Shown piece by piece: positions 18,510 through 26,544 of a DNA stretch of 40,081 bases (position 1 is its first letter; the number at the start of each line of letters is the position of its first letter). The notes under the pieces are model-generated. The model saw nothing but the letters and a program-made list of their open reading frames with translations, did not search any database and was not told where the DNA came from. The DNA is from Oceanospirillaceae bacterium (GTDB taxonomy: Bacteria; Pseudomonadota; Gammaproteobacteria; Pseudomonadales; Balneatricaceae): assembly GCA_013215375.1 (NCBI GenBank), contig JABSRB010000048.1, forward strand, positions 1-40,081, written 5' to 3'. A program made the position numbers and the translations under genes.

Positions 18510-18842
18510 TTATTGTGTGTAAAAGTCAAAATATTTTTCAATAGGTTGATAAACCTCAAAAGCGGGCTTTTCGTAAGGATGACTTTCAATAAGTGCTTGT
18601 ACGGCTTGATCAACATTTTGTGCAGTGCAAAGCACCTCCACACGAAATTCAGCGACAGCTTGGGTTTCATTGATGTTGCCAATATGCGGGGTAGCATTAG
18701 GGCTAGGTATAAAATGACCTTCCCCAAGTACTTGCCAGCAACACTGCGAGTAGTTACCTAAACTACCCGCACCCGTTGCAAATATAGCTTGTTTGACGCG
18801 CTCACACTCTGCGCTAGGGACGTAAAATATTAACTTATACAA
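18510..18842 (-). CDS. YqfO/Nif3-like stand-alone domain protein
   Basis: A 110-residue protein opening with YKLIFYVPSAECERVKQAIFATGAGSLGNY and ending in a HPYEKPAFEVY segment. This is the CutA-like insert domain of Nif3/YqfO proteins, here as a free-standing protein as in many gammaproteobacteria. Its biochemical function is not known. The start is assigned to TTG 18842, because AAAGG sits 7 nt upstream; an ATG at 18869 has no Shine-Dalgarno and adds non-conserved residues. Confidence 0.82.
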   Translation of the reverse strand: MYKLIFYVPSAECERVKQAIFATGAGSLGNYSQCCWQVLGEGHFIPSPNATPHIGNINETQAVAEFRVEVLCTAQNVDQAVQALIESHPYEKPAFEVYQPIEKYFDFYTQ

Positions 18843-18921
18843 GCATATACCTTTATACAGGCTAAGCATTTGTGTAAATCTGAATACAATTGCCTAGTGA
18901 TTTTTGTTAATTAGAGTAGCC

Positions 18922-19578
18922 CTAAAACTGAATTTCGGGTACTACATCTGGGATTATTAACTTGCCTTCTGTCAGCGCTTGGATCTCTTCAATGCTAACG
19001 CCTGGAGCGCGCTCTCTAAGAACAAAAGCACCGTCAATGATTTCCAAATAAGCTAGATCAGTTAATACTTTCTTTATACATCCAGCGCCTGTTAAAGGCA
19101 AAGTACATTTAGCAAGTAATTTTGAAGCGCCGTGTTTAGAGGCATGTGTCATAGTGACAATGATGTTATCCGCACCTGCCACCAAATCCATGGCGCCACC
19201 CATGCCTTTGATTAATTTTCCTGGGATCATCCAAGAGGCAATGTTGCCTAACACATCAACTTCAAAAGCGCCTAATACAGTGAGGTCAACATGTCCGCCT
19301 CTGATCATTGCAAATGAATCTGCCGAGGAGAAAATAGAGGCCCCAGTCGCGGCAGTTACCGTCTGTTTGCCTGCATTAATCATGTCAGCATCAACTTCAC
19401 TATCTAGCGGGAATGGCCCCATTCCCAATAACCCATTTTCTGATTGAAGCATAACCTCGATATCGTCGGGAATGTGATTGGCGACTAACGTGGGGATGCC
19501 TATTCCTAAATTTACATAGAAGCCATCTTGTAATTCTCTGGCAACTCTAATTGCCATTTGTTCACGAGAAAGTGCCAT
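18922..19578 (-). CDS. scoB: 3-oxoacid CoA-transferase subunit B
   Basis: A 218-residue beta subunit of succinyl-CoA:3-ketoacid CoA-transferase type. It activates acetoacetate with CoA from succinyl-CoA. The catalytic glutamate is Glu47 in QSENGLLGMGP. GIGIPTLVANHIP and GGHVDLTVLGAFEVD are strongly conserved SCOT segments. It follows scoA after 89 bp on the same strand, and the pair makes one functional enzyme. The LysR gene divergent to scoA is the likely regulator. It allows growth on ketone bodies, or supports polyhydroxybutyrate or branched-chain breakdown. Confidence 0.93.
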   Translation of the reverse strand: MALSREQMAIRVARELQDGFYVNLGIGIPTLVANHIPDDIEVMLQSENGLLGMGPFPLDSEVDADMINAGKQTVTAATGASIFSSADSFAMIRGGHVDLTVLGAFEVDVLGNIASWMIPGKLIKGMGGAMDLVAGADNIIVTMTHASKHGASKLLAKCTLPLTGAGCIKKVLTDLAYLEIIDGAFVLRERAPGVSIEEIQALTEGKLIIPDVVPEIQF

Positions 19579-19667
19579 ATTATTTACTCCTTGTCACAAT
19601 GAATATTGAATTGCGACATAGTTAATTTCAATGTATAAAAAAATGACAGATCAAATAGATCAGAGAA

Positions 19668-20366
19668 TCAATCTCTTACAGTGCGTTGTTCAATACGTTT
19701 TTCAAAGGTTCCCTGGATGACACGATCAACGTATATACCGGGTGTTTGAATTTGGCTGGGATCTAACTCGCCTGGCTCGACAATTTCTTCAACTTCAACA
19801 ACCGTAATTTTTCCGGCTGTGGCTGCTAGTGGGTTGAAGTTTTGAGCTGTATTTCGATAGATGACATTACCAAACCTATCGGCTTTCCAGCCTTTAACAA
19901 TGGCAAAGTCTCCAGTGATCGCTTCCTCTAAGATGTACTTACGCCCAGAGAATTCACGAACCTCTTTACCATCTCCAACAGGGGTGCCATATCCAGTTGC
20001 CGTATAAAAGGCGGGAATACCTGCACCGCCTGCGCGCATTTTCTCAGCGAGAGTTCCTTGAGGCGTTAGCTCGACCTCTAGTTCTCCTGCTAATAATTGT
20101 TTTTCGAAGAGGGCGTTTTCACCAACATAGGATGAAATCATTTTTTTGATTTGACGATCTTCAAGTAACACGCCTAGTCCAAAACCATCGACGCCGCAAT
20201 TATTGGAAACCACGGTGAGGTTTTTTACACCGGATAATTTTACTTGGTTTATTAAATTTTCTGGAATACCACAGAGACCAAAACCACCGGCCAAAATAGT
20301 CATACCATCGCTCAAACCCGAGAGGGCTTCTTCGTAGCTATCTACAACTTTATTAAATCCAGACAT
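19668..20366 (-). CDS. scoA: 3-oxoacid CoA-transferase subunit A
   Basis: A 232-residue alpha subunit. The CoA-transferase signature [20 protein letters not shown] is at residues 20-39, followed by [17 protein letters not shown] and [24 protein letters not shown]. It pairs with scoB to form the heteromeric enzyme. It is the first gene of the leftward transcript, divergent from the LysR gene across about 240 bp. Confidence 0.93.
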   Translation of the reverse strand: MSGFNKVVDSYEEALSGLSDGMTILAGGFGLCGIPENLINQVKLSGVKNLTVVSNNCGVDGFGLGVLLEDRQIKKMISSYVGENALFEKQLLAGELEVELTPQGTLAEKMRAGGAGIPAFYTATGYGTPVGDGKEVREFSGRKYILEEAITGDFAIVKGWKADRFGNVIYRNTAQNFNPLAATAGKITVVEVEEIVEPGELDPSQIQTPGIYVDRVIQGTFEKRIEQRTVRD

Positions 20367-20607
20367 TGAAAATACCTCGTATCTTAAAAGATTTAATTTT
20401 ATTCTGGATTAAGCACTAATATTTAGCAAATAAAAAAAATGTTAACATATATTAATTGGCTTTATAAATATGCAGGATCTGCTACTATCGATAATAATAA
20501 AAAAATCAAACAGCTTTGTGAAGAGTCGTCTATCGACAGTTTTGTCAGGATTAGTTAGTACATGTTCTGCGCAGTTAACACATTGCTGGTATTTAAAAGG
20601 GTAACTC

Positions 20608-21507
20608 TTGAATTCACATTTCACCGTTAAGCAGTTAAGAGCATTTGTCGCTGTCGCAAAAACACGCAGTTTTACTGAAGCTTGTGAGCAGGTGCATTTA
20701 TCTCAACCTGCACTTAGTATTGCCATAAAAAATCTTGAAGATTCACTTGGCGGAAAGTTATTGATGCGCACCACAAGGGCCTTAAGATTGACACCAGAAG
20801 GTGAAGTGTTTTTTAAGACGGCCATGCGTTTATTGACCGATTGGGATGATGCCTTTGAAGAAGTACAAAGTCGATTCTCATTGTATCGCGGTAAAATATC
20901 GATTTCTTGTATGCCTTCGTTTGCCGGTAACCAGCTACCCGCGATTTTATTGAAGTTCAGACGCAAACACCCAGATATTAATGTCGCTATTCAAGATGTT
21001 ATCGCAGAGGAAGTGGTTGAGCTAGTCAGAACAGGCCGCGTTGAAATAGGCATTAGTTTTGATCCTGGGGATGCTGAAGACTTATTGTTTGAGCCATTAT
21101 TTGAAGATAATTTTATAGCGGCATTCGCTCCAGATCACGTACTTGCGGACAAAACTGAAATCACTTGGGAGGAGGCTATCCAAAATGAACTTATTGCGTT
21201 GCAAAGACCTTCCAGCATGCGTATGCAAATTGAGCGGGAGCTTGAAAAACTAGATTTAAACCTCAATGTCTCGTATGAAGCGCACCAATTGGCGACAGTT
21301 GGGCGTATGGCTGCGACAGGAATGGGCATTGGCTTAGTACCCACATTATGTGAAAGGCAAATGAAAGAGCTTGGCGCAATTTGTATACCCATCATAAATC
21401 CTATCATATCTCGCAAAGTGGGTATCATTACCCGTAAAAGATCTGCTTTATCTGCGGCGGCACAGGGAATTGTCAACGAATTAAAAGACAGTGTACAGGA
21501 AAGCTAA
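20608..21507 (+). CDS. LysR-family transcriptional regulator
   Basis: A 299-residue LysR regulator. The N-terminal helix-turn-helix is LRAFVAVAKTRSFTEACEQVHLSQPALSIAIKNLEDSLGGKLLMRTTR (10-57), followed by a two-lobed effector domain. It starts at TTG 20608 with AAAAGG and a 7-nt spacer; no ATG preserves the HTH. Divergent placement beside scoAB points to control of that operon and of itself. I searched the 240-bp spacer for a T-N11-A palindrome and found no convincing one. Confidence 0.9.
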   Translation: MNSHFTVKQLRAFVAVAKTRSFTEACEQVHLSQPALSIAIKNLEDSLGGKLLMRTTRALRLTPEGEVFFKTAMRLLTDWDDAFEEVQSRFSLYRGKISISCMPSFAGNQLPAILLKFRRKHPDINVAIQDVIAEEVVELVRTGRVEIGISFDPGDAEDLLFEPLFEDNFIAAFAPDHVLADKTEITWEEAIQNELIALQRPSSMRMQIERELEKLDLNLNVSYEAHQLATVGRMAATGMGIGLVPTLCERQMKELGAICIPIINPIISRKVGIITRKRSALSAAAQGIVNELKDSVQES

Positions 21508-21606
21508 CAACCCTCATTGTGTGTGAACCCCATTTTACAAAAAGAGTTGTATTGTTAAATAACGACTTCAAATTTGGGCTTTTCTTTATATATGTCTATG
21601 CTTTAC

Positions 21607-21676
21607 CAAGTATCTAATTAATCTTTGCCATTAATAGTCTGCTCTTGCTTCGCGGCGGCTGTTAATTAGGTACCTG
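21607..21676 (+). promoter_or_regulatory. Long inverted repeat in the 5' region of the channel gene
   Basis: A 15-nt arm (21607-21621, ending in GTATCTAATTAA) is complementary to 21662-21676 (starting TTAATTAGGTAC), with two G-U pairs and a ~40-nt GC-rich interior. It ends just before the GGAGGAGG ribosome site of the channel gene. It may be a 5'-UTR control structure or the terminator of an upstream transcript. Confidence 0.5.
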
Positions 21677-21695
21677 TTATTGGAGGAGGTAAATA

Positions 21696-22625
21696 TTGGA
21701 AAAAATCATGGATGAAATAGAAGCTGAAGATGCTGGTTTTTGGCGAGTCGGTAAATACGATAAAAACACTAAACTCGTCGACAGATTAGAAAAACGTGCC
21801 CACTTAGATTGCCCCATGACTGATTTTAAATTATCGAGAGTTGATCTTAGTCATATCAATTTGGTTAACCGTAATTCTAAACAAGGTTACCAGTTTGTTA
21901 ATTCAGATTTCTACCGTTCCAATCTTTCGGGGGCGCATTGCTTTAAAGTAAATTTTTCTGGCTGTTCTTTAATGAAAGCCAATTTTCAATACGCCAATCT
22001 GCACTGTGCGAATCTAGAAAATTGTAATTTATTAGGTGCAAACTTTGAACATGCCAAACTTGAGCATATTCACTGGGGTGAAGAAATCCTGCAAGTACAG
22101 CAGGCCAAACAATCTAATGATGCAGCACAAAGAGAAGATTTGTATGAGCAGGCGGAAGAGATATATCGTCACTTGCGTAAAGTAACAGAAGATGAAGGCC
22201 TGTTTGAACTCTCTGGTAGGTTCTTTCGCAATGAGATGATAGCCCGTCGCATGCAATTACCTCAGTTTAGTGGGGCAAGGCTACTATCTAAGATAGTAGA
22301 TCTGTTTTGCGGTTACGGTGAAGAGCCTTTAAGAATTATAGGATTCACTTTACTATTAATCTTTGTCTATGCATTATTTTACCTTCTGTCTGGATTGCGC
22401 TATGAAGGAGAAATCATCCAACTGAATTTATCATTAAGTTTTGCGCAAAATGTATGGCATTTATTAGATGCGATCTATTTTAGCATCGTTACCTTTACTA
22501 CATTAGGTTATGGCGATATTGCACCTCACGGATTCTCTCGTTTTCTAGCGTCTACAGAGGCATTATTAGGAAGCTTTACTATCGCATTGTTTGTGGTAGT
22601 GTTTGTAAAAAAAATGATTAGATAG
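21696..22625 (+). CDS. Pentapeptide-repeat protein fused to two-TM potassium channel
   Basis: A 309-residue membrane protein. Residues about 40-125 are pentapeptide repeats (cores such as DFYRSNLSGA, ANFQYANLHCANLENCNLLGANFEHAKL), which form a right-handed beta-helix. A charged helical linker follows. The C-terminal channel has TM1 near 211-232, a pore helix with the K+ selectivity filter TTLGYGDI (268-275) and TM2 near 285-304. It therefore most likely conducts potassium, with the repeat domain as a cytoplasmic sensor or scaffold; gating is unknown. The start is TTG 21696, directly served by GGAGGAGG; ATG 21708 is the alternative. Confidence 0.88.
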   Translation: MEKIMDEIEAEDAGFWRVGKYDKNTKLVDRLEKRAHLDCPMTDFKLSRVDLSHINLVNRNSKQGYQFVNSDFYRSNLSGAHCFKVNFSGCSLMKANFQYANLHCANLENCNLLGANFEHAKLEHIHWGEEILQVQQAKQSNDAAQREDLYEQAEEIYRHLRKVTEDEGLFELSGRFFRNEMIARRMQLPQFSGARLLSKIVDLFCGYGEEPLRIIGFTLLLIFVYALFYLLSGLRYEGEIIQLNLSLSFAQNVWHLLDAIYFSIVTFTTLGYGDIAPHGFSRFLASTEALLGSFTIALFVVVFVKKMIR

Positions 22626-22683
22626 AAGGGTTCTATAAACTAGGTTAAACTGGTTTAAACAGAATTAGTTCAAGTAACCAATT

Positions 22684-23478
22684 ATGCCTAAACAAACAGA
22701 TACAATTGAAAAAGTACAGCGAGCTGCCGATCAATTACTGGCTAATGGTCAGCGTCCCACTCAGCAGGCAATCAGGGATATTATTGGTACGGGTAGCATT
22801 ACCACTATCAATAAAGCGCTGAATATATGGTGGTCAACCTTATCCAAAAGGGTCAGTAGGCAAAGCGAGCATCCCGCATTACCGGAGCCTGTTATTAGTG
22901 CTGCCTCGAAATTGTGGGATCAAGCACTTGCCTACTCACAAGTTCTATTAGAAAAGCAGCAGCGGGTATTAGATGAGAAATCTGCTCAGGCTAATGTAAT
23001 AGAACATCATAAATCGGCACTTTTACAAGATAACTTTTTCACCGTACAGCAGCAAAATAATCGGTTATTGAAAAATAATGAAGAATTATTACAGCAAAAA
23101 CAGGGTTTAGGTGAAAAAATACATGATTTGGAATCTTTATTGATACAAAAAAATGCAGAAAGTGCAGAGTTTGCTAGGCTTAATAAACAGAATGAAATTT
23201 TGCTAGAAAAAAAAGCCACGACAATGCCTCAGGAACAGGCGCAAATTCTGTTTCAGGCCAAAATTGATCTAAAAGTTAGCGAGAACGTGGCGAGCGATTT
23301 AAAAGGAGCACTAGCAAAAAGCGAATCTCAGAGCCTTCAATTACAGCAAGCACTAATTGATCTTGAAAAATCTAGTATGAAACAAATACATAGATTAGAG
23401 TTAGTCATTGCTCAACAAGATACAAAATATAATAATGTTCGTGAACAACTAACAAGTTTTCAGGCATGTGGCCGATAA
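22684..23478 (+). CDS. KfrA-like DNA-binding coiled-coil protein
   Basis: A 264-residue protein. Residues 5-60 match the KfrA N-terminal DNA-binding domain (VQRAADQLLANGQRPTQQAIRDIIGTGSITTINKALNIWW). From about residue 80 to the end it is Gln-, Glu-, Lys- and Leu-rich and should form a long coiled coil. Plasmid KfrA proteins autoregulate and help organise partition complexes. Here it lies among chromosomal genes, 58 bp after the channel gene, so a nucleoid or regulatory role is more likely. No Shine-Dalgarno is evident before ATG 22684. Confidence 0.83.
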   Translation: MPKQTDTIEKVQRAADQLLANGQRPTQQAIRDIIGTGSITTINKALNIWWSTLSKRVSRQSEHPALPEPVISAASKLWDQALAYSQVLLEKQQRVLDEKSAQANVIEHHKSALLQDNFFTVQQQNNRLLKNNEELLQQKQGLGEKIHDLESLLIQKNAESAEFARLNKQNEILLEKKATTMPQEQAQILFQAKIDLKVSENVASDLKGALAKSESQSLQLQQALIDLEKSSMKQIHRLELVIAQQDTKYNNVREQLTSFQACGR

Positions 23479-23551
23479 AAAGGCTGAGCATATAAGCCTC
23501 GCAAACTTTGTATTAAGTGTTGAACGATAAGTTTTGTAAATGGGAAGGTCG

Positions 23552-23974
23552 ATGGAATACGATTTAGTAGAACAAGCCAGTTACGAGCACATAAAAACGA
23601 TATTATTGGACTGTGTTAATGATGATGTCGTTAATTGCTATAGCCTAGAGAATTTTGACGTAGCGAAATCTGTCTTAATTAAAGAAAAGTTAGTGGGAAA
23701 AACAGTACAGCTGCTCGATGAAGACGATTACGTTTTACAGCAAGTAACTAGCAAGAAAAGAGAAGTAGCAGATGGTGAGGTAGAATTTTCTGATCGACAA
23801 TTAGCCGTCATAAAAGCACTTGAAAAAGTATTTAATCACTGTAAGCGAGAGGGGATTAAAGTGATTGGTTATAGTGATGAACTAGTTGCATACCCCGCTA
23901 ACTGTAATGATCAGGAACAAGCTTCGGAATTTTGTTTGGAAATTAATACCAGTGAAACCTATAAAGGCGCCTAA
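23552..23974 (+). CDS. Acidic protein of unknown function
   Basis: A 140-residue soluble protein rich in Asp, Glu and Val, with no signal peptide, membrane segment or motif that I recognise. The ATG at 23552 is preferred because GGGAAGG lies directly upstream; an in-frame ATG at 23540 adds only MGRS. It follows the KfrA-like gene on the same strand by 73 bp and is followed by a hairpin repeat. Codon use looks like that of its neighbours, so it is probably a real gene. Confidence 0.62.
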   Translation: MEYDLVEQASYEHIKTILLDCVNDDVVNCYSLENFDVAKSVLIKEKLVGKTVQLLDEDDYVLQQVTSKKREVADGEVEFSDRQLAVIKALEKVFNHCKREGIKVIGYSDELVAYPANCNDQEQASEFCLEINTSETYKGA

Positions 23975-24002
23975 CTGGAAATTTAATGCCGATTAAGATG
24001 GA

Positions 24003-24033
24003 TAGGCGGAGCCTAAATCATCAGGGTTGATTT
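24003..24033 (+). repeat. Hairpin repeat, copy B (upstream of response regulator)
   Basis: TAGGC GGA GCCTA (24003-24015) is the same 3-nt-loop hairpin as copy A near 14546, with 20 identical bases (24004-24023) and partial similarity beyond. It sits 28 bp after the stop codon of the preceding gene and 130 bp before the response-regulator start. Confidence 0.7.
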
Positions 24034-24165
24034 TCATCGTGGGGCGAGGGCTTATAAACAGCCAAACAGATTAGAGCTAACGTGTTACCCAGTAAATATG
24101 CGATACGCTAGCGCTTTTCACAAGAATTTATATTCAAATAATGGATTAAGAGTTGAGTAGTTAAA

Positions 24166-24816
24166 ATGACGATAAAAGTATTGTTGGTTGATGACCATGA
24201 AGTGGTACGTGCAGGATTTAAAAGCATTTTAAATTCAGAAAAGGAAATCGATGTCATTGCTGAAGCCAAATCAAGTGTAGAGGCCTATGATTTATATAAA
24301 ACAAAATTACCCGATATAGTGGTAATGGATCTTTCGCTTCCCTCTGATTCAGGTACATCTGACAGTACCCATGGTGGAATCGAAGCGATCCGCCGTATCT
24401 TAGCATTTGATAAAAGCGCAAAAATTCTGGTGCTTTCAGGCTTTGACACAGCGCCATTCCCAAGTACGGTGATTAAAGCGGGCGCAAAAGGCTTTTTAAC
24501 TAAGCGTGGCCCGGCAAATGAGTTAATAACAGCGGTTAAAACCATCGACAGTGGTCAGCAATACCTCTCGCCAACCGTTAAAGCTCAGCTTGAAGGTAAA
24601 GGTTCTGAAAGCCCGCTTTCAATCTTAACTAAACGAGAAATTCAGATATTCTCACTCTTAGCAGATGGTCGTAAGGCTTCTGAAATCGCTGATAATATGT
24701 GTTTGTCTAATAAGACCGTACATGCACATAGAGCCAACATATTACGCAAATTATCCCTTACTAACAATTCAGAGTTAGTGCATATGGCTATACGACATGG
24801 TGTTGTAAGGCCGTAG
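24166..24816 (+). CDS. Response regulator, NarL/LuxR type, GacA/UvrY-like
   Basis: A 216-residue two-component regulator. The receiver has Asp9/Asp10, the phosphoacceptor Asp55 (VVMDLSLP) and Lys113 (FLTKRG). The LuxR-type helix-turn-helix spans 152-197 (LTKREIQIFSLLADGRKASEIADNMCLSNKTVHAHRANILRKL). The segment FDTAPFPSTVIKAGAKGFLTK, with its DxxPFP pattern, resembles GacA/UvrY more than NarL. A ~10-residue insert (SGTSDSTHGG, 62-71) follows the phosphorylation loop, unlike GacA. No histidine kinase gene is nearby and uvrC, the usual neighbour of uvrY, is absent, so it may be a paralogue of the main GacA. Confidence 0.85.
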   Translation: MTIKVLLVDDHEVVRAGFKSILNSEKEIDVIAEAKSSVEAYDLYKTKLPDIVVMDLSLPSDSGTSDSTHGGIEAIRRILAFDKSAKILVLSGFDTAPFPSTVIKAGAKGFLTKRGPANELITAVKTIDSGQQYLSPTVKAQLEGKGSESPLSILTKREIQIFSLLADGRKASEIADNMCLSNKTVHAHRANILRKLSLTNNSELVHMAIRHGVVRP

Positions 24817-26315
24817 AAATTGCATCTATCAGCATGTTCTCAAATGCATGCTTTTAGTGATGCTCCCACATCATTAATATCACCAAAAAATAAGTTAGAA
24901 GGGACTAATTAGCAGTAATTAAAAGCCCCTCTGTTTATTCAAATGGCCCTCTAAAAGTAAGAGTACCTGCCCCAAATAGATTGACGACTTCTTAAATACC
25001 CACTGTAATATTGTTTGAGCTAAGCTATTATTCCGCTTTTTAATTTGGACAATGTGGAGCATCGATCTTGCTTGCTTGATATCTTAAATGCCTAGTTATC
25101 GTTAATGGTTTTTTCTCTCATAAAACATAAAGATAACGCGGTTGCGAGGTTTTTGCCTGGTCGTTTCATGTAAAAGGTAACTACCATTACTCTAAACCCT
25201 CAATAGGTTATCTATTGCTATGTTCTGTGAGGCACTGTGATGCGTTATAGGTGCTCTGCGGCTCTCTATGATAGCCTTGTTAGCCGGATCCGTGGTGAAT
25301 GTGAGATTCCCAATTTGATCATTCGCCTATGGCTGGGTACAGAAAGAGCTGCTATGTCATCTTTGATACTCAGAGTAAGCTTGATCTCAGGGCTGTATAT
25401 TTGTATTTATGCAACATTTAAGTTTTCATGTCTTTCAAACCGCCAATTTTTATCAATAATCTAAAAACATACAGATGATTGCTATTCCCGCCATGCTGAA
25501 ATAAAAATCCACCCTGCAGCTAACATTTGTATGATCTATGAACTGATTAAATTTGGTGAGTGCTATATTTGATGTTGTTGATGTATCTTCATAAGCCGAA
25601 GAGCCAATTGATCTACGAAACTATGGAGCGGGTTATTTCAACAGGTTGAAGGCCGCAGCTATGTAGTCATTGTATATTTATTAACGATTACTGTGTTAGG
25701 GAAGTAGCGAATAAGTCACAGATTTTCCCTACGGGCGTACAGGATAGTTAGTGCTCTTTGTTAATGGCTTTCGCCGGGCAACCAGCCCGCCTGTAGCCAT
25801 TGCCTCAATCACAAACAATTCTGTGCGCCAAGGGCGTTTGGGACTTGTTCGCTGTTTCCTTAGCAGCCAGTGTTTTTTATTACAGTAGCGAAGCTATTAT
25901 TGTTGAATTTAAGGTTGGTGGTGATACCGCTGAATTTATACCCTGTGTGGCTGTGTAGATAGGTCCAGCTTTTGTTTTCTACTGGTCGTTAATCCGCATT
26001 GAATAATTTAGTTTATCCCATCGTCGCTAGCATCATTAATTTTACGAAAGTAAGTCTTGGTACGGTATGTTTTTTGTACGGTGTCAGGCAAAAGGGCGCT
26101 TTAGCTGTTTTTATGGACAATTCTGTCAAAAATAGAATTTTAGTACGTTTGAACTGCTCAGTAAATTTTATGTGACTCTAACGATATTTAATAAATAATG
26201 AAATATAAACAATGTATTAGTGAGTTTTTGCAGGATGAATCCTGTCTTTTTTGTTCTTATTTTAGCTTAGAAACCGCCAATATTTGCACTCTTTTAAACA
26301 ACGAAAAAATAAAAA
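24817..26315. other. 1.5-kb region with no convincing gene
   Basis: No frame here has both a plausible start and recognisable protein character. A possible terminator of the response regulator is at 24897-24932. A nested hairpin lies at 25763-25801 (AATGGCT, CGGGC, AACCA, GCCCG, AGCCATT, with 5-nt symmetric internal loops). A small hairpin with T-run is at 26231-26252. Some stretches around 25230-25360 and 25730-25870 are locally GC-richer and coding-like but broken by stops, which would fit decayed genes or a degraded mobile element; no transposase motif is readable. Confidence 0.5.
26231..26252 (+). terminator. Small Rho-independent terminator in the gene-free region
   Basis: CAGGAT GA ATCCTG (26231-26244; effectively a 5-bp stem with a TGAA loop) is followed by TC and six Ts (26247-26252). 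The orientation is rightward and no gene ends nearby, which suggests a non-coding transcript upstream. Confidence 0.4.
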
Positions 26316-26544
26316 TATAATTCATAAATTGGTTTAACTGTCTCTTATGGACTACTCTTAAAGAGTCGTCAAAGCGACAAATACAGATTATGTAAGTTCA
26401 AGGAAGATGTAGCTGAATTATTAATATACACCAGTATTAAGCATTTTTAATCGACTAATACTGGTGAAAATTTATGATTTCTATCAGGGAATCGCTCTTT
26501 GACGACTTGGGTTTTTGCTAACCCTATCCCAAGTCGTTTTTTTT
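26316..26544 (+). ncRNA. Candidate structured RNA with terminator/anti-terminator switch
   Basis: A TATAAT at 26316-26321 could start a rightward RNA of roughly 215 nt ending at a strong terminator: ACGACTTGGG (26502-26511) pairs with CCCAAGTCGT (26528-26537), followed by seven Ts to 26544. A perfect 11-bp hairpin CACCAGTATTA/TAATACTGGTG (26429-26439, 26456-26466) lies in the middle. AGTCGTCAAAG (26364-26374) is exactly complementary to CTTTGACGACT (26497-26507), which overlaps the terminator's 5' arm, so the two helices exclude each other. Three ANGGA motifs (26347, 26400, 26486) recall CsrA/RsmA-binding sRNAs. No same-strand gene follows, so it would be a free sRNA. The -35 is weak. Confidence 0.5.
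26502..26544 (+). terminator. Strong Rho-independent terminator
   Basis: A ten-pair perfect stem (26502-26511 with 26528-26537) and a T7 run, rightward. The end overlaps the stop codon of the convergent aminotransferase gene. It does not serve that gene, whose transcript runs the other way. Confidence 0.85.

Noticed and set aside
20367-20607. LysR operator (T-N11-A) between scoA and the LysR gene
   Set aside because: Several AT-rich candidates fit loosely but none is a clear interrupted palindrome; not reported as a feature.
25237-25464. 75-residue rightward frame in the gene-free region
   Set aside because: No ribosome site, GTG-ATG start in a hairpin-rich area, irregular residue make-up (many Ser, Arg, Ile, Leu without domain pattern) and no recognisable family. 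More likely chance.
25780-25880. Leftward coding-like patch (residues such as KRPWRTELFVIEAMATGG)
   Set aside because: Short, closed by stops on both sides, no ribosome site and no recognisable family; kept only as a hint of decayed coding DNA.
12504-26435. 14-base match TAATATACACCAGT at 12504 and 26422
   Set aside because: In 40 kb of AT-rich DNA a 14-base AT-rich match is expected by chance; the flanking sequences and structures differ.
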